From contig JXTB01000200.1 of NCBI GenBank assembly GCA_002914805.1, positions 174,790-238,789 of the forward strand: a stretch of DNA of 64,000 nt. The letters run 5' to 3'. The notes beneath the pieces were generated by a model that worked only from the letters and a program-made list of their open reading frames with translations, ran no database searches and was not told the origin of the DNA. Every line of letters begins with the position of its first letter. Position 1 is the first letter of the stretch. A program made the position numbers and the translations under genes. The stretch comes from Parasponia andersonii. Lineage: Eukaryota; Streptophyta; Magnoliopsida; Rosales; Cannabaceae. Below, piece after piece: positions 47,227 to 58,272 of this stretch.

Positions 47227-50200
47227 ATTTTATTATGTCAAGCAAGTTTCTTAATATTGCGAAATCTTTAAACTTGAGTGGCTTGGTGAAAATGTCAGAA
47301 ATTTGACCATATGATCTTACATATTCTAATTATATTTCTTTATTTGCAACATATTCTCTTATGTAATAATAGCGAGTGTCGATATGCTTGCTTCGATCAT
47401 AAAAGAGTGGATTTTTAGCCAAAGCTATTGTTAACTTATTATCGATGCAAATCTCTGTTGGCTCCTTTTGAGGCATGTTTAACTCTTTCAACAACTTTCT
47501 TAGCCAGATTGTATGACTAACACACAATGCAGTAGTTACGTACTCAGTTTCACATGTTGAATGAGTGATAATCAGTTGTTTCTTAGATACCCAAGTGAAG
47601 GCAGTTTCTCCCATGAAAAATACAAAACTAGTTATACTTTTGCGATCATCAGTATCTCTGGCCTAATCACTATCACTGTAACTAAGGAGTTTGTAATCAT
47701 TAGAAACTGAATAGAACAAGCCAAGATTGATCGTACCTTTTAGGTAATAAAGAATTCTCTTTGCACCTTTGAAGTGAGTGGTTGTTGGAGTTTCAATGTA
47801 ACGACTCACTAGTCCAGTTGCATAGAGAATGCCAGGTCTTGTATATGTCAAGTATCGAAGGCATCCAACAAGGCTCTTGAAAAGTATTGAATCTACCTTT
47901 TCTGTTTCATTATCTTTGAATAATTTTATTCTGTACTCCACTAATGTACTTGTCGACTTGCAATCATCTATATTGAACTTTTTCAGGATCTCCTTTGTAT
48001 ATCTTTCTTGAGAGATGAAGATTCTTTCTTCCTTTGACTTGACTTCTATGCCAAGGTAGTATGGTATAAGTCTAATGTCTATCATTTCAAACTCATATGT
48101 CATTACTCTCTTGAATTTATCGAACATTCTTGGATTACTTCTAGTGAATATAAGATCATCCACGTATAAGCATACGACCAGAATATCTCTATCTTTGATT
48201 TTAACATAGAAAGCATGTTCATAAAGGCACATAGCAAATCCATTCTCTTGGAAATATTTGTCAATTTGGCTATTCTATGTTCTTGATACTTGCTTTATTC
48301 TGTATAGAGTCGTCTTCAGCTTCAAAACCTTATCTTCATGCTCTTTAACCTCGTAACCTAATAGTTGTTCGATATAGACTTCTTCAAGAACTCCATTTAG
48401 AAATGCAGACTTTATATTCATCTGATGGATCTTCCATTTATTATGAGCAACATGAGAAATAATTAGTCTTATAGTTTCTAATCGTGCAATAGGAGTGAAT
48501 ACTTTATCGTAGTCAATACCAGCTCTTTGACTATAGCTTTTCATATTTAGCCTTGCTATATATCTTTCTACCTCTCTATTAGCATTCTTCTTCACCTTAT
48601 TCACCCATTTTATACTGATAACTTTATGACCTTTCGGAAGAGTGGATAGTTTCCAAGTGTCATTCTTCTCTATGACTTTGACTTCTTCATTCATTACATT
48701 TTTCAACTTTTCATCTTGTATAACCTCTTGGAAGTTCACCGGTTCACAATCAGCAAATAGGCAAAATAGAGTGAGGTTTTCAAGTCTATTGGTCATCTTA
48801 TACAGATCTTCAAGTCTTCTTGTATATTCTTTAAGCCTCTCACTTGAGAAAGATGGAGGTGAATCTTCATGAGTAGATGATGTTGGTGAAGAAAGTAGAG
48901 TAATAGCATCTTGATGGACTTTTCTTGCTTGCTTTGCTAGTGCTTCTTCATCTTCAAATTGTGGAAAGAAATTATAGTCAGTTGTTTGAGAACTAAAGTC
49001 TCATTCACCTTCTTCATCGAATATTACATCTTGGCTAATGATTACTTTTCTATTGTTGGGATTGTATAATTTATATCCTTTGGAGTTGGTGTTGTAGCCA
49101 ATGAAAATGAACTTCTCGCTTTTATCATCAAGTATAGTTCAATGTTCGTCTAGCACATACACATGAGCTATGTTTCCAAAGACTCTTAAGTGGGAGATCC
49201 CAGGCTTTTTTCTGCTCCATGCTTCTTATGGTATCTTTCCCCACACACTTCTTGTTAGAGATCGATTAAACAATTAAACTGCACATGCAACAGCTTCTGC
49301 CTGGAACTTTTTGAATAATCTCTTACTTTTCAGCATGCTTCGAGCCATATTGAGAATGGTCTGATTCTTCCTTTCCACCACACTATTATATTGGGGAGAT
49401 CTTGGAATGGTTAATGGTCATTGAATTCCACTAGCTTCGTAGAATTCTTAGAACTCTTTTAAAGTAAATTCTCCTCCTCTGTCAGATCTCATGACTTTGA
49501 TCTGAAGGCCACTTTCTTTCTCTACCACAACCGTAAAATTCTTGAAAACTTAAAAGACTTCTGATTTTTGGTTGAAGAAATAAACCCAAGTCTTTCTGGA
49601 GAAATTATCAATAAAGAGTAGGAAGTAATTACTTTTACCGAAAGAGCTTAGTTTGATAGGAACACACACATCTGTATGCACGAGCTCTAGTGGCTTTTAG
49701 GCTCTTGAATTCGTCTCCTTTGGAAAGTTTTTCCTGAATTATTTCCCGAGTAAGCATCCTTCACAAAACTGATCAGGATGATTGATGCATGGCAAGTCTC
49801 TCACCATCTCTTTCTTGGATAATAGCTCTAGTCCTCCAAAGTTGAGATACCTGAATCTCAAATACCATAGCCATGATGAATCCTTGTAATATACTTTGAG
49901 ATATTTTGCCATATCATTTTGAAACTTTAACAAGAACATTCTATTTCTTGATATAGGTACCTTGGCAATCAAGTTCATAATGTCATCTCTTATAGAAAGA
50001 CTATAATCTTTTAAGTGAATATCATTGTCTTTCTCTAAGAGTTGTCTCAATCTCAAAATATTTATTTTCATAGTGGGTACATAATAAACATTTGAAATAA
50101 ATTGATATTCCCAATTTTTTAAGCAGATAAGAATTTTACCTTTTCCTTTTACCGCTGCTTTTGAATCATCACCGAAAGAAACATTCCCACTGATTAATTC

Positions 50201-51765
50201 ATCAAGCTCTACAAACATTGATTGGCGCCCGCACATATGATTGCTAGCACTGGTATCAAGATACTATGTGTCATCTTGTTCTTCATTGTTGTCATTATAT
50301 GCTAGTAGCACGATGCTATTTTCTTCTCTTTTTTCTTCAACGTAATTGACTTTCTCTTCAATTCTATTATTAAGTATTTTACATTCTCTAGTATAATGGC
50401 CAAACTTGTGACAAATGAAATATTCAATTTGAGACTTCTCATGCCTCGAGTTCATTCAACCTCTATCACGACCTCTTGTAGAACTTTCTCCTTTTTCAAA
50501 ACTGCTAATATGATAATTGTGGTTGTTGTTAGAATTCTAACCTCATCCATGACCTCGACTTGTACTACGTTCTTGCCCTCTGGCTTGTTTTCTACCACGA
50601 CCACATTGACTTCTTTCCCTACATTGACTATCTGCTCCTTGAAATTTGGCTTCTTCTTTTTTTTTTTCCTCGCGAGCTTGTAAAGAACCCAAGAGTTGTT
50701 CTATCTTCGTGACTCTCAAATCTTTAGTTTCTTCGATGACAGTAATAATATTCTCGAACTTTAGTTCTAACGATGAAAGAATCTTTTCCATAATCGTAAA
50801 ATTTTCTAGTTTCTCACAATTTCTCTTCATTTGAATCAAAATGGCTAAAACTCTTGAAAAGTAGGCAAAAATTTACTCAATCTCTGTCATATGTAGTAAA
50901 TCAAACTCTCCTCTTAGAGTTTGAAAGTGGATCTTTTTAACCTTTTCTTCTCCCTTATATGAAATTTGAGGTTTCTCCTATGGTTCCTTAGCAGAGGTTG
51001 CACTGAGATTTTCTCAAACTCGTCATTATCTAAGGTCTGATAGATGAGGAAGAGAGCTTTTTTATCTCTCTTTCTTGAATCTTTTAAACTATCTTTTTAT
51101 GTTGAGGATAGTGGTGCCTCATCTTTTGGTTTTTCGTAGTTTTTCTCCACTACTTCCCAAATATCATGTACTTCAAGGAGGACTTTTATTTTGATAGTTC
51201 AATTATAAAAAGTTGTTGCCTTGAAGTGATAGAACTTAAAGAAATGCTAAACTACCAATAGCCATAACTCTTAATTTAGTAAGCTTTTAGAAATTTTGAC
51301 TATACGAATAGATCAGGAACGTCTAAAGACCTTAAGATTAATTAGTATATTGACTTGGTCAAAGTCAACAATTTGGTTAACGGTCAATACTGGTCAACGA
51401 TGTGGTCAATGGCTCTGATGGCTAAATCAATGGCGCAGTCAAACAGCTCAGATGTCTTGGTCAACGTCTCTGACAACTCGGTCAAATAGCTCTGATGACT
51501 CGGTCAAACGGCTTTTACTCGGCTTAACTTGGTGAGTTGACTCAGTTTATAGCAGCAAATTTTTGACAACTCATTCAGACTCCAAATAGGCTAATTTTTA
51601 TGGCAACATGTTCGTCTCGTTGAGCTCTTCGATTTGATATATAATAGTTGTATGTTTAAAACAAATGGTTAATACTTTTAATCTCAAGAATTCTTTTCTA
51701 ATGTGAAAGATCAGTCAAAACTGCAACCATAAAGCATACTTAGAATTTCAAGCCAACTTATAACC
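47227..51765 (-). pseudogene. Tork-like copia gag-pol polyprotein, broken
   Basis: Minus-strand pieces in order. Gag is at about 51700-50260; its knuckle YFICHKFGHYTREC has Tyr where the first zinc-binding Cys should be. Protease is near 50250-50220, with [12 protein letters not shown] (Ser in place of the active-site Gly). GAG-pre-integrase lies at about 49960-49740 ([23 protein letters not shown]). The integrase core at about 49700-48950 has several stops. RT is 48796-47663 (KWVNKVK; KSAFLNGVLEEVYIEQ; catalytic LYVDDLIFT intact). RNase H is 47655-47230 (SKKQLIITHSTCETEYV; HIDTRYYYIRE). Multiple stops and frameshifts; no working polyprotein. Confidence 0.85.
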
Positions 51766-51767
51766 TC

Positions 51768-51780
51768 CCTCTAATATCAC
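51768..51780 (-). other. Degraded primer binding site of the copia element
   Basis: On the minus strand GTGATATTAGAGG lies two bases after the 5' LTR and corresponds to TGGTATCAGAG with transitions. Confidence 0.6.
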
Positions 51781-51782
51781 TT

Positions 51783-52244
51783 TATTGGAAATCAAATAAA
51801 ATTTATTACTCACTCAAATATTATTACAAAAAAAAAATTTAATTTCACCCTTCAAGCTCACTCACTCACTAGAATGTATGCTTCTTTACCTCTTATCTTC
51901 ACTCTTAGAAGCTTTGCTTCTTACTTGATACTTAGAACTCAAATAGGGAGGGATATTTATACTATATGAGAAATAAGAAGAATCATACAAATTAACAATT
52001 ATAAAATTCCTTAAGCTACATATATTTTCTTCTACACACTTCTAATAATCTAAGTAATCAATTATTCATATGCAAAAACCTAATATCTAGCTAACACTAA
52101 AAGATTCTAAGTGGAAAGCTTCTTCAATTTAGATTTGGACTTCTTATTTTATAAACTTTGTACTTGGGCTAACTCCAACTTATTAGGCCTCATATTGATG
52201 GGCCTAGAACACTTCTTATAGGCTAAACAAGTTTATTTTCAACA
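51783..52244 (-). repeat. 5' LTR of the Tork-like copia element
   Basis: 462 bp. On the minus strand it starts TGTTGAAAATAAACTTG and ends ATTTCCAATA. It is longer than the 3' LTR because of small indels. Confidence 0.9.
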
Positions 52245-52496
52245 CATAGTTGGTATTCAATTATCGAACCATTCTGTTTTCCTTTTTTGTAGGGTCATCA
52301 TTCTTTCTGCTGCAATTTTTTTTTTTTTGTCATCTAAACAATGATGCACCTCTTACGTGCAACTCAGTAATACAAATCTATACACGTGATAACCTATGTA
52401 TTAAATGCAAATGACTTTACCTCATCCAGTGTTTTACTCAATATGGGTAAGTATCGGCCATCACTGAAATCTTGGAAGGAACACTACTATCCTTTT

Positions 52497-52825
52497 TTTT
52501 ATAACGAAAAGGGGAAGAGGGGGTGAACTCTCCTTAGGCGTGATCATAGGAGCTCTAGGCGTGACCATAGGAGCTCTGATCTCATTCAAGAATATTTTTT
52601 AAGACTCTATTGACAAGTCACCACCATCAGATAGTGGAGTGAGTCACCTGAACTCCATCTGAATAGCTAGCGAGAACGGCACTCTGGGGGTAAAGAACAG
52701 GGCATTGAGCTGGCAGGTAGGTACTCTGACATTTAAGATTTCCGAGGGAGCCATCTATGTTCGAACTCCGACCTCCATCCTCCAAGATAACCACGTTGCC
52801 GCTAGGCCACCTGTTTGGTGGTAAC
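52497..52825 (-). mobile_element. tRNA-derived SINE
   Basis: On the minus strand the head has a Pol III A box (TGGCCTAGCGGC, 52809-52798) and a B box (GGAGTTCGAACAT, around 52769-52757), then a unique body, ending in cgttataaaaaaaa. It is flanked by a near-perfect 12-bp duplication, tactatcctttt (52485-52496) and tagtatcctttt (52826-52837). A pair of agctcctatg/atcacgcct motifs repeats near its 3' end (52535-52580). SINEs are moved by LINE machinery; no ORF. Confidence 0.85.
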
Positions 52826-52837
52826 TAGTATCCTTTT

Positions 52838-54210
52838 AGATCTAGTATCAAGTATCATTCAAATAAACGACAAAACTTATTTTGTTTCAACCTGAGAACC
52901 TGAGAAACTTTGCATACACTCTTTGGTTATAAATACACCAAATAATACCCAAAGAACAAAAAAACTTGTAATTATTCATCGTTATCTTCTGTAGTGATAT
53001 CATTTCTTCCTTTCCTATGTTTTTTACTAACTTGATTGTCAAAGGATCTTGGCAATCCATGGGCAACCGGCAAGTATTATGGTGATCATCTATGCTAGTA
53101 TTGCAAGTGATCAGAAAATCCTAAAGTCACTGCAGAATTATGCATGTACAACATGTAAAATAAATAAAAATAACAAAACTCAAGTTTTTTAAGGAAAAAA
53201 TAAAAAAGATAGTAAATCTTTCTTGAGAAAAATAAATTAATAAAAAGGACTGCTCGTTCCCTAATTGCTAAAGATCATTAGAAAATTGGTCCAACAACAG
53301 TAGACTCATTTTCTGCTAAAATTCAAAAAACCAAAAATAAAAAAATAAAAAAATAAAAAACACCAGATGAAAGTTTTTCTCCTCCAAATGACTATGAGAC
53401 TGAAAGCCTTAATTTTTCCAGTCTTTTCACATTTTGCAACACGTGACAGGGAATCTTACCCTCTAGTGGGGCCCCTTCGACATTTTTTGAACACTCAAAC
53501 TTGATTGCAATATTGCAATTTGCATCATACCTTCTCATCTAAAAAAGAAACACTNTTGCATTATGATTTCTTTTTTTTATTTGGTGCATAATACTTGGGC
53601 ACAAACATTTCTTAATTGTGTTGTGCCAAATACGATCCATTTTTTAGTTGTCATGCCGCATCATTCTTAAGTAAAAAATTATTGACTCGGCGCAGTTGAT
53701 CAACACATGATGTAACATAGTGTATCGTGTTAATACATATGCTTAAATGTTTCAATTCATTTGGACTAAAATTAACCAATTTGATTAGATAACTTTTTTA
53801 GTTTTAATGTTATTCTATAAATTATTTTTTCGCAAATTATTAAATGTAGTGGAGTCAATCTATAAAAGTATAGCAAGCTTTTTGTATTTAGAATTGAGTT
53901 TGAACGAGGAAAAAGAAAAGAAAAGAAAATAATTAAAAACACTATTAGATAGGAAAAAAAATTAGAAACTGCATATTAAATTCATATGTATGGCATGCTA
54001 AATTGTCATGTCTACATGCTACGATACTATTAGGTTGTGTAATTTGTCTGTACGCGTGTCATATCATACTCAATCTGCCATGTTTAACTTATGTGCCAAC
54101 AAAGTTAATATAATTTGAACCAGCAAAGCTTTTATAATTGGAACCGTGTACAAACTAATATTTTTCCTAAATTGCTATTTTGAATGTAACTCAAGAATAT
54201 ATATATATAT
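52838..54210. other. Intergenic AT-rich DNA with one ambiguous base
   Basis: No gene recognised. Position 53555 is N, the only ambiguous base that I noticed in the window. Confidence 0.6.
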
Positions 54211-54440
54211 GGGCACCAATCCAGTAGGTATTTTTCTTTTTACTTATGTATAGGTATCAATTTGACCAATGAAAATTTAGCATACATATTTTTTTATTGT
54301 AAAAAGTAAGAAAGAGAAAGAACATTAATGATGCACGTCTTTTTATACTTCATTATAGCTATTGGATCACCATTAGATGGTGATCTTAAAAAAAATACCT
54401 ACTATAAGTGAAAAAAAAAATACCTATTGAATTGACAACC
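54211..54440 (+). mobile_element. Micron-like MITE, copy E
   Basis: 230 bp from GGGCACCAATCCAGTAGGTA to ctattgaattgacaacc, between TA tracts. Keeps caatttgaccaatgaaaatt and gatcaccattagatggtgat. Confidence 0.8.
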
Positions 54441-57104
54441 TCTATATATATATATATATATATATCTCTCTCTCGTTACTTTGAACTAAGAGTTAGCCCA
54501 AATAACCATTCAAGTGGAAATAGAAGTTCTTTCAAGGATATACATAGCAGTTTGGATGATCCATCGATGTACCAAAATTTGGTTTGGAATTCATCAGCAT
54601 CACCACCCGGGATTTGGTGTGCAACAAAAAGGGTTTGGTGCACTTAAAAAATGTCATTTCTTGAATAGAACATGCACATGCAATGTGTCCTAAATCTGGA
54701 CGCTGTGTATAATTGTAAGGATTAATTCTTTGATTAGTCTCTAAACTATAATGAAATATTCATTTTATCTCACAAACTTTGAAATCAAAAGTAGTCTATT
54801 TCAGAGTTAGTTCCCTAATTTGCTAAAAGTTTCTTGTTAAAAGCTAAATTTCGTATGATATTAATGACATTTTTTCCTATTTGGTCCCTAAACTTTGTTG
54901 GACATTTCATTTTAATCTTCAAATATTTAACAAGTTTAGGCCTGGACTACTACTCTAATTTTGAATTTTAGAGATTTCATCTTTTCGAATAGTCAATTAT
55001 GGGACCTAGCGAGAAAGTAATGGATAGAAGCAAATTCAAGAATTTTTTTAAAAAAAAAAGATATTGTGACTTTAAAGTTTAATGGTATTTTCGATCGTAA
55101 AGAATATTTCCTAACCACTTTTTAGAAGTTAAAACAGCATTTTCAGGCGAACATGTAGAGGAGAACACAATCACCAACTATTTTACACATTCCGGACAAG
55201 TGGTGAGTAAAATAAAATATTTCTACGTTCGTATATACACAAAACACGTAATATATGTAGAAGCATAAAGCCGCATATAGTTGTAAACAAAAGTCCATAT
55301 CATTACATTGTTTTCAATATTCTATATGGGACTGCAGCTATAATATAATATATATTATATATATAATATTCTGATATTTGAATGCTAGATCTCCCAAATA
55401 TGCTCTATTTTAACTAGTGTTGAAGCTGTTTGAAATATGTCCATTGTCCCCACATGCATGTACGACGTTCATAACAATAAGATAAGCCTAGCTCTTTCGT
55501 ACAGGTAAAAGACAAACCCACCTAGGATTCTCTCTATACATCCCACAACAAAATACATAATTTAATCGATCTCAACAAGATTCATCATCACCCATATTTT
55601 TTTTTTCTTTAAGGTTTTTTAACTGACAAACTCCAAATTTGGTGGAATCCAAACAAAGTAAAACCATGGGTTTTATCAGGGTTGTTTTAATTTGTCCAGG
55701 AATATAATTAATCGTGAACCTTGAAGGTTATATATACATATAAATATATATATGTATGTATATCCCCATTTGGTGCATGGTTTAGTACAAGATCAACTAT
55801 GTTTAACTCACAAAACGACACATAAAGCTAATGCATGTGCTGATGTATATTAGTATTATTATACGATGTGTATATTATATACTCATCCGTTCCCCTGGGA
55901 GGAATCAAATAATTCCAACTTTGTTGAGAGTATTTTTCTTTCTAGCTTCTACTAACTTAGTTATGGAATCTACCTCTGTGCAAATCAAAGGAATATTAGG
56001 ATCAATACTTTGTCTCATGGAATTTGAATGGTACACATGAAAAATATATTTATATTTTTCTCCATCAAAGGGATCGATACTCTGACTAAACAAAATTCAG
56101 GAAAGACAGAATCATGAAAAGATACAAGCTCTTTGGAAAACTTCATAAGGCCATAATAACATCATTACATCTCTCTTTTTTATTTATCAACAATAGCGCA
56201 CTAATTGAGATAATCTTGGAATGAAATTAAGCTACATATTTTGTGTGTCTTACACGTATTATATTAACAAAAACTTCGAAACTTATACTCTAGAAGTCTA
56301 TACATTCAAGAAAAAATAAAAAAAGAAAGTGCACTGCTCGAAGAGAGAAAAGAGGCCACAATATATGTCCTGCCAAGAAAAGTTTCCAGGCGGGATTTAC
56401 AGAATACAGATTCATTTTCTATAAGCAAGTCATATTGAAAAACGAAGGGAACAATAAATATTTTATCTATGATCTTTCTCTTATTTAACATCTCTATATA
56501 TTATACAATTTATGATTTGAGTAAATCTTTAAAAACGTACTTCTCCGTTTACTATTTTTAAATATACTTTTACATGATACATTACACCTTTTTTTCCTTA
56601 CATGATTTACGTTAACCCTGAGGCAACGATATTATATTACAATTTCCTTTGAGGAAAAATTAATTAATATTAGTAAACTAGGATATAATACTTCCACCAG
56701 CACCGCTAATTTTTGGATCTTTTGTAAGCGAAAAACTGGATCTCTTCCATTTCAATGCTTATATTATTCTTAAAAGGCAGCGGTTACATGCATGATCCCG
56801 TTGTAAATTGGGTTTATTATGTCTTTAGACAACTATATACACGTATAAGTAAACAAATATGTGTACATAAATTATATGCTTCCAATAAGCTTGGCCCTGG
56901 GAAAACTATGCACACTTTCCCAAAAGCTTGACCCGGACAAAACACTTATAGCTTTACATTATAAGGCAGTTACAGGTCACCTCCAACAGTATTCTATTTG
57001 ATAATGTACATAAACCTAATTAAGGATAAGGTACTGACATGCATTATATCTGATTTGATTTATTTTAACATGTTTTGCGATAAGGTAACATATAATATAT
57101 ATAT
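54441..57104. other. Intergenic AT-rich DNA
   Basis: No gene recognised. Contains a self-complementary AT stretch near 55341-55368. Short open frames are unsupported. Confidence 0.55.
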
Positions 57105-57295
57105 CGGCATTTTTTTTTTTTTCGTAAGTATCAATTTGGTCAATAAAAATATAAAAAAAAAAGAATATTAATGATACACGTTTTTTTATACACTTCATTA
57201 TATCCATTAGAAGATCACCGTCTAACGGTGATCCAATGATTAAAAAAAAATACATACCCTTAAATAAAATAAAAAAATACTTATCAGATTGGTAA

Positions 57296-57297
<2 letters not shown>
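57105..57297 (+). mobile_element. Micron-like MITE, copy F
   Basis: About 193 bp, with a truncated left end (cggcattttttttttt). Keeps gtatcaatttggtcaataaa, an altered palindrome (gatcaccgtctaacggtgatc) and the right end cagattggtaacc. Followed by (TA)n to 57345. Confidence 0.7.
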
Positions 57298-57345
<48 letters not shown>

Positions 57346-57348
<3 letters not shown>

Positions 57349-58272
57349 CACTGTTCGAATAACTGAAACTTAAAACTATCTAAAAACGGCATTAGAAGAC
57401 TTGATCACTGTCAACCGGACGTGCTCGACTTCGATCGTGTCAAAGTGACATGAAAAAAAAAAGGCTAAGCCACAGATAAGAACAGAGTACTGAGACAACA
57501 AATATAGCCAAAACTCAGCAGATTAATCCAATAGAACTCTTCTTCTTAATTATAACAGCATATGGGTCGAAATTATTAGTTAAAAAAACTCTCCCTTACA
57601 TATGTAAGCAATCTCAAGCCTACGATACGAGATTCGATAAAGTCTTGGATACTATACTTATAAAATCTATTTGTACACTAACTACCATGCACATGAAAGG
57701 CAGTAGACCACTGGCAAGGAGTTTTTGCCATTTTCTAATGAGCACAATACTCTTCATTCTCTAAAACGTAACTATAATCTATAATACATAATTAACACTT
57801 AGGACATTAAAACATTAATAAGCAAAAATACATACATACATACTGAATGCATAATATGTACGGATATATGCTAGTATATATATGCGTGTGTGTGGCAGTT
57901 AAGAACTCGGCCGTCTAATTATATATATAAAATTGCGATGTGGACTCTGGAAGATGTATTAACTCGTAGGAAATGTCAAAGTCAGCGAGTAATTCCAAAG
58001 AGGTGGTTTTCTCAGTTGTTGCATTCAACCTTTCACCCTTTCACGTAAAATCATGATCGATCTGTTTAAATTATTAAATTATCAAATTAACAATGTCCGT
58101 ATCTGCATGGAAACGCACCATAAAGTGCCTCGAAAAAATGCTGTCACATTTACAACTGGTTTTTGATTGGTATTATCGTCTCTCTACTTGAACTTCGTCT
58201 CCCGTTTCTCCAATTATAACTATAGAATAAAGTATGCTACTCTCTGTCTCTCCTATTTTCTACTCTTCTCCT
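57346..58272 (+). promoter_or_regulatory. Upstream region of the NAC gene
   Basis: AT-rich DNA ending in a CT-rich leader (58179-58265: tctctctacttg, ctctctgtctctcc). No strong TATA box could be assigned. Called by position only. Confidence 0.35.

Larger units (their letters stand above)
46781..52244 (-). mobile_element. Ty1/copia element, Tork-like, full length, dead
   Basis: A 5,464-bp minus-strand element between LTRs 46781-47211 and 51783-52244, flanked by a 5-bp target duplication CATAG (46776-46780 and 52245-52249). On the minus strand the order is LTR, degraded tRNA-Met primer site, gag, protease, integrase, RT, RNase H, PPT, LTR: the copia order, with integrase before RT. The gag-PR segment ([21 protein letters not shown]) is Tork/Tnt1-like. 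LTR copies differ visibly more than those of the two complete Ty3 elements, so it is old. Confidence 0.92.

Noticed and set aside
52757-52809. Intact tRNA gene
   Set aside because: Pol III boxes are present, but the rest does not fold as a tRNA and the unit has a SINE body, tail and target duplication.
55341-55368. AT palindrome that might form a cruciform or terminator
   Set aside because: Simple AT-rich self-complementarity, common in this DNA; no associated gene.
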